Shown here: one piece after another, positions 41,912 to 49,125 of the stretch | Layout of the letters: each line of letters begins with the position of its first letter | Position numbering within the stretch: the stretch's first letter is position 1 | Origin: Eubacterium sp. | GTDB taxonomy: Bacteria > Bacillota > Clostridia > Oscillospirales > Acutalibacteraceae | Assembly: GCA_017445905.1 (NCBI GenBank) | Contig: JAFSRX010000006.1 | Location: 1-64,000 of the forward strand | DNA length: 64,000 nucleotides | Direction: 5' to 3' | Translations under genes and position numbers: made by a program | The notes under the pieces: model-generated | The model's database searches: none | What the model was told of the DNA's origin: nothing | The model's input: the letters and a program-made list of their open reading frames with translations, nothing else

Positions 41912-43732
41912 TTGACTCAGAAAGAGCTGAGAAAAAAAGCCATGGCGCTGCCACTTAATCCGGGCGTTTATATAATGAAAAACAAGGATAAAAAGATAAT
42001 CTATATCGGCAAAGCAAAAGCGCTTAAAAACCGAGTTTCCTCCTATTTCGGCTCACATACAAACCATTCGCTGAAGGTTATAAGAATGGTTGAAAATGTT
42101 GATGATTTCGACTATATTCTCTGTGATACAGAATTTGAGGCGCTCGTTCTTGAATGCTCACTTATTAAACAGCATATGCCGAAATATAATATCCTCCTTA
42201 AAGACGATAAGGGATATAATTATATCAAGGTGACAAAAGAGGAATTTCCGAGAATAAAAGAGTGTTATCATATGGATGATGAAAACGCTGAATATATCGG
42301 TCCGTTTATCTCAAATTTCTCGGTAAAAAGCGCAGTAAATGAAACTCTGAAAATATTTAAGCTTCCAACCTGCAACAAACAGTTTCCGAGGGACTGGGGA
42401 AAAAGCAGACCCTGTCTAAACGGATTTATGGGACTTTGCTCAGCGCCCTGTGCAGGAAAAATAACAAAAGAGGAATACAAAACCTCAATAGATAATGCAG
42501 TTGCATTTCTTAAAGGAGGAAGCGCTAAATCAATCAAGGATTTAACTGCCAAAATGCAGGATTATTCCGAAAACCTTGAATTTGAAAAAGCGGCAAAACT
42601 GAGAGATACTATAAAAGCGATAAAAAATCTTGATGAAAAGCAGAAGGTTGTTTCGATAAATGTTCCTGAGGAAGACGTTTTTGCTCTTGTTAATTCAAAT
42701 AAAAAAGCCTGCTTCGAGGTTTTAAGATTCAGAAACGGAAGACTGACCGACAGCGAGCATTGGCTCATTGACAGGGTTGACGACACCTCTCAGGCAAGAT
42801 TTGAGCTTATTGAGAGATACTATTCAATGAGAGGTAATATCCCATCAAGAATAGCTGTTGACGGAGAGCTTGAGGATGAAGAGCTTCTCGTTCAGTTCCT
42901 TGAAACAGAAAGGGGAAAGAAGGTTTCGATTATCCATCCGCAGAAGGGTGAACACCTTGCAATAGTTAATCTATGTATAAAAAACGCAAACGAGCATTTA
43001 GCTCAGCAGCAGGGAAGACTCGGACGAGAGGTTGCGGCGCTTGAAGAACTGAAAAATCTTCTTGGGCTTCCTGCTCCGCCCGAGTATATTGAAAGCTATG
43101 ATATTTCGCATACCTTCGGCGCTGATAATGTTGCGGGAATGGTTGTTTTTCATAACGGAAGACCGATGAAAAAGGCATATAAACGCTTTTCAATAAAAGG
43201 CTTTGACGGTCAGAACGACGTTGGCTCAATGAATGAGGTGCTTGAGAGAAGATTTAAGCACTATTATGAGGATGAGGAGGGAAGCACCTTTACAATTCTA
43301 CCTGATTTGATTCTGCTTGACGGCGGTCAGCCACAGGTTAACGCAGTCTTGCCCGTTATTGAAAAAATGAATTTAAATGTTCCTGTTTTCGGAATGGTTA
43401 AGGATAGTAAACACAGAACACGTGCCATTGCTTTCGGCGGCGGCGAAATCGAGATTAATTCCCATAGAAGCGCATTCACTCTTGTTTCAAATATTCAGGA
43501 GGAGGTTCACCGCTTTGCGATAACCTATCATCATAATAAGCATAAAAAGAATTCGTTTTCATCGGGACTGTTAAAGATTGATGGAATCGGTGAGAAAAAA
43601 GCAAAGGCGCTTTTAAAAGAATTCAAAACGATTTCCGCTATTAAATCGGCGAGTGTTGAAAAACTCAGCGAAGTGCCGTCAATAACAAAAAAGAATGCAC
43701 AAGATATAGTGGAGTATTATAAAAATAATTAA
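41912..43732 (+). CDS. uvrC: Excinuclease ABC subunit UvrC
   Basis: 606 residues with a TTG start and strong AAAGGAGG. GIY-YIG nuclease at the N-terminus (GVYIMKNKDKKIIYIGKA), UVR motif near 210, RNase H-like 5' incision domain (ILLDGGQPQVNAV) and helix-hairpin-helix pair at the end (IDGIGEKKAKALLKEF). A Cys cluster in the first third (CNKQF, CLNGFMGLCSAPC) matches the Fe-S cluster ligands known in UvrC. Full length. Confidence 0.95.
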   Translation: MTQKELRKKAMALPLNPGVYIMKNKDKKIIYIGKAKALKNRVSSYFGSHTNHSLKVIRMVENVDDFDYILCDTEFEALVLECSLIKQHMPKYNILLKDDKGYNYIKVTKEEFPRIKECYHMDDENAEYIGPFISNFSVKSAVNETLKIFKLPTCNKQFPRDWGKSRPCLNGFMGLCSAPCAGKITKEEYKTSIDNAVAFLKGGSAKSIKDLTAKMQDYSENLEFEKAAKLRDTIKAIKNLDEKQKVVSINVPEEDVFALVNSNKKACFEVLRFRNGRLTDSEHWLIDRVDDTSQARFELIERYYSMRGNIPSRIAVDGELEDEELLVQFLETERGKKVSIIHPQKGEHLAIVNLCIKNANEHLAQQQGRLGREVAALEELKNLLGLPAPPEYIESYDISHTFGADNVAGMVVFHNGRPMKKAYKRFSIKGFDGQNDVGSMNEVLERRFKHYYEDEEGSTFTILPDLILLDGGQPQVNAVLPVIEKMNLNVPVFGMVKDSKHRTRAIAFGGGEIEINSHRSAFTLVSNIQEEVHRFAITYHHNKHKKNSFSSGLLKIDGIGEKKAKALLKEFKTISAIKSASVEKLSEVPSITKKNAQDIVEYYKNN

Positions 43733-43743
43733 ATATATCGCCC

Positions 43744-43772
43744 TTGACGAAAGTGGATATGACTTGTATAAT
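43744..43772 (+). promoter_or_regulatory. Promoter of rsmD
   Basis: TTGACG (43744-43749), 17 bases, TATAAT (43767-43772), 45 bases before the start codon. Confidence 0.75.
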
Positions 43773-43817
43773 ATTATAGTAAAAACAGCCGTAAATATGG
43801 CAAGAGGACAAGCTGTT

Positions 43818-44357
43818 ATGAGAGTTATTACCGGAAATGCAAGAGGCAGAAGGCTTATCACCCTTGAGGGTGAAGAGATAACAAGACCTACCTCACAAAG
43901 CACAAAAGAATCAATTTTCAGCTCGATTCAGTTTGAAATTGAGGGAAAAAGAGTTCTTGATTTGTTTGCAGGCTGCGGTCAGCTCGGAATAGAGGCTCTG
44001 TCCCGCGGAGCTGTTTTCTGCACCTTTGTTGAAAACAACCGCCAGGCTTACAAAGTCGTTGAACAGAATATCAAAACCTGCAAAATGGAGGATGTTTCAA
44101 GCCTCGTGCTTACTGACGCGGTTTCATTCCTGAAGAGAAAGGGAACTTTTGACATCGCATTCCTTGATCCTCCTTATAACAAGGGATTGATTGATGAATG
44201 TCTTGAGCTTCTTTCAGCTCATATGAGCGATGAGGGCGTTATTATCTGCGAAACGGCACGGGGTGAAGAATTGCCCGAAAGAGCAGGTGATTTCAGAATT
44301 TCAAAGCAACGTAATTACGGCAAAACTAAGTTGACTTATTACCGAAAGGACCGTTAG
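43818..44357 (+). CDS. rsmD: 16S rRNA (guanine966-N2)-methyltransferase RsmD
   Basis: 179 residues from the ATG at 43818 (AGAGG 10 bases upstream); earlier in-frame ATGs lie too close to the -10 box. MRVITGNARGRRL start, SAM motif VLDLFAGCGQLGIEALSRGA and catalytic FLDPPYNKG are diagnostic. Usually followed directly by coaD; here a 276-base inverted-repeat element starts at its stop codon. Confidence 0.93.
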   Translation: MRVITGNARGRRLITLEGEEITRPTSQSTKESIFSSIQFEIEGKRVLDLFAGCGQLGIEALSRGAVFCTFVENNRQAYKVVEQNIKTCKMEDVSSLVLTDAVSFLKRKGTFDIAFLDPPYNKGLIDECLELLSAHMSDEGVIICETARGEELPERAGDFRISKQRNYGKTKLTYYRKDR

Positions 44358-44632
44358 CCTTGCTGCACTCGAACCAAGTAAGCCTTAAATCGCATATTTC
44401 ACATACCTTTTACCATTTTTTGCCTTGAAATACGACAGTATTCCTGCGACAAAGAAATGATAAAATGTAAGCAAACTAAGCGATTTAAGGTGCGGAGCAG
44501 TTCAAAGTAGCTAATTTATCGGAAAGATAAGGCAAATCGGCGCAGTAATGCTGGCGCCTTACAAGGCGATTTAACGCAATATTTACGAGAAAGGAGCACT
44601 TTGAACCTTGTTTGGCTCGAGTGCATCAAGGC
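44357..44632. repeat. MITE-like element filling the rsmD-coaD gap
   Basis: Terminal inverted repeats of 22-26 bases: 44357-44378 (GCCTTGCTGCACTCG...) and 44607-44632 (...CGAGTGCATCAAGGC). Two inner inverted pairs: CCTTAAATCGC near 44384 with GCGATTTAAGG near 44481, and GTTCAAAGT near 44506 with ACTTTGAAC near 44597. The left end overlaps the rsmD stop and the right end stops 3 bases before the coaD start. No coding frame. Confidence 0.85.
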
Positions 44633-44635
44633 AAT

Positions 44636-45121
44636 ATGAAAAAGGCAATTTGTCCCGGCAGCTTTGATCCCGTAACCTTGGGACATATTGATATTATCGA
44701 GCGAACAGCCGATATTTTTGACGAGGTTGTTGTTCTGGTAATGAGTAACTCATCAAAAAAATCGTCTCTTTTCACTATTGAGGAAAGAATTGAACTCCTT
44801 AAAAAGTGTTTGAATAAGCCCAATGTGAAAATTGATACACACAACGGACTTCTTGTTGACTATGCAAAAAAAGAAGGTGCCGTTGCAATTGTTAAGGGTC
44901 TGAGGGCTGTCAGTGATTTTGATTACGAATTCCAGCAGGCGCTGACAAATAAATCGCTTTATCCCGAATGCGAAACAGTTTTCCTCTGCGCAAGAGGTGA
45001 AAATATGTTTTTGTCAAGCAGTATGGTTAAAGAGGTTTGTTCTCTCGGAGGAGATATAAGCTCATTCGTCCCGGCAAGTATATCAGAAGTTATTTATAAA
45101 AGATGTAAAGGAGATAAATAA
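44636..45121 (+). CDS. coaD: Phosphopantetheine adenylyltransferase
   Basis: 161 residues. PGSFDPVTLGHIDIIERT holds the (H/T)xGH nucleotidyltransferase motif, and the C-terminal SSSMVKEV is typical. Fourth step of coenzyme A synthesis. The ATG at 44636 gives the normal N-terminus MKKAICPGSFDP; the frame upstream runs through the repeat. The AAGG at 44628-44631, from the repeat end, is the only ribosome-site candidate, and spacing is short. Stop is 1 base before the next gene. Confidence 0.94.
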   Translation: MKKAICPGSFDPVTLGHIDIIERTADIFDEVVVLVMSNSSKKSSLFTIEERIELLKKCLNKPNVKIDTHNGLLVDYAKKEGAVAIVKGLRAVSDFDYEFQQALTNKSLYPECETVFLCARGENMFLSSSMVKEVCSLGGDISSFVPASISEVIYKRCKGDK

Positions 45122-45122
45122 A

Positions 45123-45680
45123 ATGACAAATACCGATATTTTACTTGAAGATCTTGAAGACGTACTCGACGACGCTACTTCCATTCCGCTTTCCAAAAAG
45201 CAGGCAGTAGATGTTGAAAAAATCAAAACAATCATTGAGGATATCAGACTCAATACTCCTCAGGAAACAAAGCAGGCTAAGGCTATTGTTGATTCAAGAA
45301 ATACAATTCTTGAAGAGGCAAAGAAAGAGGCTGCCGATATCATCAAGCAGGCTCAGGCTGAGGCAAGAGAGCTTGTTGCAAGAGATGAAATCACTAAGAC
45401 AGCTCAGGCTGAAGCAGCTGATATTATCAATAATGCAAATGAGCAGGGCAAGGCTCTTGTAACCGAGGCTCAGAACCAGGCTTCTGAAATCCTCGGCAAT
45501 GCAACAACTCAGGCTAATGAGATGGTAACTTCTGCTCAGAATAAGTCAAGAGAAATGCTCAACGCAGTTAATAACTATGCTGATGATACACTTCTTTCGA
45601 TTGACGACGCTCTTTATAAAGCGCTTACAGATGTTAGAAGAATTCGCCAGGGCATTTCAAACGCGCAGAATAAAAACTAA
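45123..45680 (+). CDS. Ala/Glu-rich coiled-coil protein, unassigned
   Basis: 185 residues, almost wholly helical: EEAKKEAADIIKQAQAEARELV and ANEQGKALVTEAQNQASEIL show heptads, with an acidic N-terminus (DILLEDLEDVLDDA). Resembles the stalk subunits of ATPases and DivIVA-like proteins in composition only. In many Clostridia a protein of this look follows coaD (my recollection). It is 1 base after the coaD stop, with strong codon bias, and ends at a structured terminator. A role in cell shape or division is a guess. Confidence 0.7.
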   Translation: MTNTDILLEDLEDVLDDATSIPLSKKQAVDVEKIKTIIEDIRLNTPQETKQAKAIVDSRNTILEEAKKEAADIIKQAQAEARELVARDEITKTAQAEAADIINNANEQGKALVTEAQNQASEILGNATTQANEMVTSAQNKSREMLNAVNNYADDTLLSIDDALYKALTDVRRIRQGISNAQNKN

Positions 45681-45681
45681 T

Positions 45682-45740
45682 AAAAAACGGCTCATTAGGG
45701 CACCTTATTTCCGCAGGGTGCCCCTTCGAGCCGTTTTTTT
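45682..45740 (+). terminator. Terminator with an inner hairpin
   Basis: Outer stem AAAAAACGGCTC (45682-45693) with GAGCCGTTTTTT (45728-45739); inner stem GGGCACC (45698-45704) with GGTGCCC (45717-45723). A two-tier hairpin is more elaborate than a plain terminator. Confidence 0.85.
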
Positions 45741-45793
45741 GATTGAGAGTTATAGCATATTTATTTATAAAAAATTATTAAGGAAAATGTTAA

Positions 45794-46975
45794 ATGAGCT
45801 ATAAAAAAAGTGATAACCCAAGCGGTAAGACGAATGGCACGACAAAAAGAACGCCATACGGCAATCCGGAGGGTAAGTCGAAAATCCCATATGGATGGGC
45901 GGAAGGTCAGTCAAAAACACCATATGCCAGGAAGAATGGCCAGGTAAGCACGCCGTATGCTAAGACGGATAATAAGTCGAAAAGCGCATCAAACGCTAAG
46001 AAGGACAATAAGCCGAAAAGCGCGTCATACACTAAGACGGATAGCAAGTCAAAAAGCGCGTCATACACTAAGACGGATAGCAAGTCAAAAAGCGTATCAT
46101 ACAGTAAGACGGATGATAAGCCGAAAGTTAAATCATACAGTGCGATGTTCTCAGCGCCGTCGGGTGCGCAGCTCGGAATACCAACCGGTGCGCCAGCCGA
46201 TAAGCCGACAAATGAGAAAACTGATAATTCAGAAGATAGAAAAACAATACGTGAAGGCAGCGAGCTTAAAACTGTCGATAAGAGAGTATTTGAGATTTTT
46301 CTCAGCATTGCAGTTTTTTCCGTATTGGCATTTTTATTAAGCCGTTATTCACGCTTCAGCATTAGCTTTCTTCCGAAATTTATTTCGATTGACTATTCTG
46401 TTTTTGCTGAATTGCTCGCTTCAATTGCATATGGCCCCATAATCGGCGTTGCCGTTTGTCTTATAAAAAGTGTTCTCAGATGGTTTTTTACCAATGAGGC
46501 TTATTTCAGCGTTATTACGAACTTTGTTACTAATTCATTATTTGTTGGTATTGCGGGATTATATTATTTCAAAGCAGTTACACCGAACAAAAAACGTAAA
46601 AAACAAGAAGAAAAAGAAGTTCATCGCAGAAAAACAATACTCGTTGGCTCGTTGCTCGGAATGATTCCTGCTGTAATAGCTCAGTTCATTCTTACGAATA
46701 CTTTTGTTTTCCCGATGTTTAATAAGCTTTATGGAGATATGGGCTATTCATTAAACGACATTTTTTCATATTATGCCCAGTCGGTAAGTGCTGTTTCTCC
46801 CCGTTTGCCTCATGCGCTGAGTTCACTTCTTTCAAAAGTCAGCTCGCTTTGGCAATACACTGTGCTAATTAATGCCCCTGTAACACTGTTTAAGTTTTTA
46901 ACCGTAACAATAGTATTAGCTGTTATTTATCCCTATATATCGCCCTATATACATTTGAGATTCAAAAGAAAATAG
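45794..46975 (+). CDS. ECF transporter S component (RibU-like) with repetitive N-terminal tail
   Basis: 393 residues. The first 150 are a hydrophilic, Lys/Ser/Thr-rich tail with eight tandem 11-12-residue units. From about 166 on there are six membrane helices with the S-component pattern FLPKFISIDYSVFAELLASIAYGPIIGVAVCLIKS, closest by eye to RibU-type vitamin importers. These bind a vitamin and are powered by a shared EcfAAT module, absent here. The tail is predicted to face the cytoplasm and is very unusual for this family. Start follows AAGGAAAATGTTAA. Confidence 0.8.
   Translation: MSYKKSDNPSGKTNGTTKRTPYGNPEGKSKIPYGWAEGQSKTPYARKNGQVSTPYAKTDNKSKSASNAKKDNKPKSASYTKTDSKSKSASYTKTDSKSKSVSYSKTDDKPKVKSYSAMFSAPSGAQLGIPTGAPADKPTNEKTDNSEDRKTIREGSELKTVDKRVFEIFLSIAVFSVLAFLLSRYSRFSISFLPKFISIDYSVFAELLASIAYGPIIGVAVCLIKSVLRWFFTNEAYFSVITNFVTNSLFVGIAGLYYFKAVTPNKKRKKQEEKEVHRRKTILVGSLLGMIPAVIAQFILTNTFVFPMFNKLYGDMGYSLNDIFSYYAQSVSAVSPRLPHALSSLLSKVSSLWQYTVLINAPVTLFKFLTVTIVLAVIYPYISPYIHLRFKRK
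45854..46132 (+). repeat. In-frame tandem repeats encoding the S-component tail
   Basis: Three 33-base units (PYGNPEGKSKI type) followed by five 36-base units (SYTKTDSKSKSA type; 45953-46132), of which the sixth and seventh overall are nearly identical at DNA level. Indicates recent slippage or recombination. Confidence 0.85.
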
Positions 46976-46989
46976 TATATAAACAATAT

Positions 46990-47029
46990 GAAAACGGACA
47001 GTTCAAAAATTCGAACCGTCCGTTTTGTT
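46990..47029. terminator. Bidirectional terminator
   Basis: AAAACGGAC and GTTC (46991-47004) pair with GAAC and GTCCGTTTT (47013-47026) with one internal mismatch; shared by the converging S-component gene and the small minus-strand gene. Confidence 0.85.
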
Positions 47030-47331
47030 TATCCTTTTTTAAGTTGTCTTTCAAGCCAGGTTGCGCCGAGATCAAGTGCTGTAAAAAGGCCGTTTTTTTC
47101 GCTCTTTTTAATGATTCTGTCTTTGGGCGACAAGGTGTCGTCCGTGCTGAGAAGCTGAACTGTAACATCACCTGCAAGCGTTATATCTTTAAGCTCGCTT
47201 GAATTTTTTATGTTGAGGCAAACAACATAGGGGTCGTTCATATCACCGTAGTAAATAGTGTTTCCGCTTCTTACCAAGGGCTTGCCCTTGTAATCAAGAA
47301 ACTTCTCTGCGGTTTTGTTTTCTTCTGCCAA
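47029..47331 (-). CDS. Uncharacterised small protein downstream of ireB
   Basis: 100 residues, soluble, no signal or membrane segment. FLDYKGKPLVRSGNTIYYGDMNDPYVVCLNI suggests a small beta-rich fold. It follows ireB by 14 bases with ribosome site AGGAGG, so the two are co-transcribed. I do not recognise the family, though proteins of this look next to UPF0297 occur in Clostridia. Function unknown; association with the IreB/IreK signalling path is only positional. Confidence 0.75.
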   Translation of the reverse strand: MAEENKTAEKFLDYKGKPLVRSGNTIYYGDMNDPYVVCLNIKNSSELKDITLAGDVTVQLLSTDDTLSPKDRIIKKSEKNGLFTALDLGATWLERQLKKG

Positions 47332-47345
47332 GGTTATGTCCTCCT

Positions 47346-47591
47346 TTATTGATTAAGGTAAGACTTTACCATTTCAGCAAGCAGCTCATCGCGGTCAATT
47401 CTTCTGATAAGGCTTCTTGCATTATTATGAGTTGTGATATATGTCGGATCCTCAGAAAGAATATAACCAACTATCTGGTTAACTGGGTTATATCCTTTTT
47501 GCTGAAGCGCATCATAAACCTTTGTTAAATTATCCTTCATTACGTCTTCATCGTTGCCGCCGATTTTAAAGGTCATGGTTTTATCCGTCAC
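47346..47591 (-). CDS. ireB: IreB family regulatory phosphoprotein (UPF0297)
   Basis: 81 residues; [48 protein letters not shown] is diagnostic in pattern, with the conserved Thr residues near the N-terminus. In Enterococcus IreB is phosphorylated by the PASTA kinase IreK and tunes cephalosporin resistance. Usually sits with alaS-ruvX (yrrK); those are missing here, so the cluster has been split. Confidence 0.93.
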   Translation of the reverse strand: MTDKTMTFKIGGNDEDVMKDNLTKVYDALQQKGYNPVNQIVGYILSEDPTYITTHNNARSLIRRIDRDELLAEMVKSYLNQ

Positions 47592-47715
47592 AGTAAAGTC
47601 ACCTCTGAATTTCGATTTTGCAAATTATAAATATTCACAAATACCATTATAAACATATTTTTTCAAAAATACAAGGCTTTTTGAAGGTTTTTTTATAATT
47701 ATAAATTAAAAATTC

Positions 47716-47744
47716 TTGACTAAATAAGGCAATCGGTTTATAAT
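47716..47744 (+). promoter_or_regulatory. Promoter of the pheST operon
   Basis: TTGACT (47716-47721), 17 bases, TATAAT (47739-47744), about 310 bases before pheS and just upstream of the T-box leader. Confidence 0.9.
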
Positions 47745-47808
47745 CTTTATGTTATTTATATAGCTAATGGCATAGAAGAGGCGTAAGTAATAAATATTTC
47801 AGCTTTTA

Positions 47809-47991
47809 AGAGAGTGCGCGGTTGGTGAAAGCGCATGGGCGGATATTTGTGAATTTCAACCTTGGAGCTCTCTGCGAGAAACTAAGCAGAGCGTTGGGCT
47901 GCGTTAAAGCTGTCAAGAGGCAGGGCAACCTGCAATTTGAGTGGTACCGCGGAATTTTTCGTCTCATTTTTATGGGACGATTTTATTTTTT
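47809..47991 (+). promoter_or_regulatory. Phe-specific T-box leader with terminator
   Basis: Senses uncharged tRNA-Phe. Stem I is closed by AGAGAG (47809-47814) and CTCTCT (47868-47873), with an inner GGTTG/CAACC and the specifier TTC (47855-47857, followed by A). The T-box sequence GTGGTACCGCGG spans 47941-47952. The terminator is TCGTCTCAT (47959-47967) with ATGGGACGA (47972-47980) and a T-rich tail to 47991. When tRNA-Phe is uncharged its CCA end pairs with the T-box bulge and transcription continues into pheST. Confidence 0.92.
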
Positions 47992-48010
47992 ATACAGTTG
48001 TATAACGTTT

Positions 48011-48023
48011 GGGGACAGTCCCC
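48011..48023. repeat. GGGGACAGTCCCC palindrome in the pheS leader
   Basis: Third copy of the palindrome centre found at 27537-27549 and 35388-35400. It lies between the T-box terminator and the pheS ribosome site. Confidence 0.6.
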
Positions 48024-48055
48024 AGTTGTACACACAAATAATTAAGGAGGAAATT

Positions 48056-49108
48056 ATGGAAAACAAAATTCTTTCACTAAAAGAGAAATTTGAAAAAGAG
48101 CTTTCTGAAATTCAGGATCTGAGTGAGCTTGAAGGCATCAGAGTTGCTTATCTCGGTAAGAAAGGCTCTGTAACCGATTTGCTCAAAGGTATGCGCGAGC
48201 TTTCAAACGAAGATAAAAAGTCTTTCGGTCAGAAGGTTAACGAGCTTAAAGGAGCTGTTGCAGAAAAAATCAATGAAAAAACAGTTCAGCTAAAGGAGCT
48301 CCAGATTCAAAGAGAAATCGAACTTATGCCCGAATTTGATTTATCAATTCCCGCGTCTCTCAGCAGGGGCTCGTACCATCCGATAACCCTTGTTCAGCGC
48401 CAGTGCGAGCAGATTTTTAAATCAATGGGCTTTACTGTTGAGGATTATAGCGAGGTTGTAACGGATTATGAATGCTTTGAATCAGTTAATATTCCTAAAA
48501 ACCACCCTGCAAGAGATATGCAGGACACCTATTATCTTGAAAACGGTCAGCTTCTTAAGTCACAGACCTCTGCGGCTCAGAATGCTATTTTGAGAAAATA
48601 TAAAAAGCCCCTTGTTGAAGACGGTATTCCGATTAAGGCAATCTTCCCCGGAAGATGTTTCAGAAATGAAGCAACAGACGCCTGCCACGAAAATACCTTC
48701 TTCCAGATGGAGGGTATGATGGTTGATAAGGATATTTCAATTTCAAACCTTATCTACTTTATGAAAACAATGCTTTCTGAAGTTTTCCAAAAGGATATAA
48801 AAGTTCGTCTTCGTCCCGGCTTCTTCCCCTTCGTTGAGCCCGGCTTTGAGCTTGATATAAGCTGTCTTATCTGCGGCGGTGAGGGTTGCCCTTCCTGTAA
48901 ACACAGCGGATGGCTTGAGCTTTGTCCCTGCGGCATGATACATCCCGAGGTTTTAAGAATGGGCGGAATTGACCCCGATGAATATACCGGATTCGCATTC
49001 GGACTCGGACTTACAAGACTTGTTATGATGAAATACGGTATCAGCGATATTCGTGATTTAAACAGCGGAAATCTTAAATCAATGTCGCAGTTTACCGACG
49101 ATGAATAA
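48056..49108 (+). CDS. pheS: Phenylalanyl-tRNA synthetase alpha subunit
   Basis: 350 residues; ATG at 48056 after AAGGAGG. N-terminal coiled coil, then the class II core with HPARDMQDTYYL (motif 2 region), GRCFRNEATDACHENTFFQ and the motif 3 FAFGLGLTRLVMMKYG. Residues about 270-292 hold CLICGGEGCPSCK and CPCGMIHPEVL, a Cys-rich zinc-type insertion in the place where many PheS have a plain loop. Works with PheT as an (alpha beta)2 enzyme. Regulated by the T-box. Confidence 0.95.
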   Translation: MENKILSLKEKFEKELSEIQDLSELEGIRVAYLGKKGSVTDLLKGMRELSNEDKKSFGQKVNELKGAVAEKINEKTVQLKELQIQREIELMPEFDLSIPASLSRGSYHPITLVQRQCEQIFKSMGFTVEDYSEVVTDYECFESVNIPKNHPARDMQDTYYLENGQLLKSQTSAAQNAILRKYKKPLVEDGIPIKAIFPGRCFRNEATDACHENTFFQMEGMMVDKDISISNLIYFMKTMLSEVFQKDIKVRLRPGFFPFVEPGFELDISCLICGGEGCPSCKHSGWLELCPCGMIHPEVLRMGGIDPDEYTGFAFGLGLTRLVMMKYGISDIRDLNSGNLKSMSQFTDDE

Positions 49109-49125
49109 GAAAGGAGTGAAGAATA

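Noticed and set aside
44357..44632. tRNA or riboswitch in the rsmD-coaD gap
   Set aside because: No cloverleaf or known aptamer motif; the terminal inverted repeats fit a mobile element better.
44612..44635. Upstream start for coaD inside the repeat element
   Set aside because: Would add residues not found in the family before MKKAICPGSFDP.
45907..46308. 133-codon antisense frame and 127-codon plus-strand frame over the S-component tail repeats
   Set aside because: Tandem repeats without stops keep all frames open; only the frame continuing into the membrane domain is credible.
47822..48055. In-frame upstream extension of pheS
   Set aside because: It runs through the T-box leader and its terminator; the ATG at 48056 has AAGGAGG.
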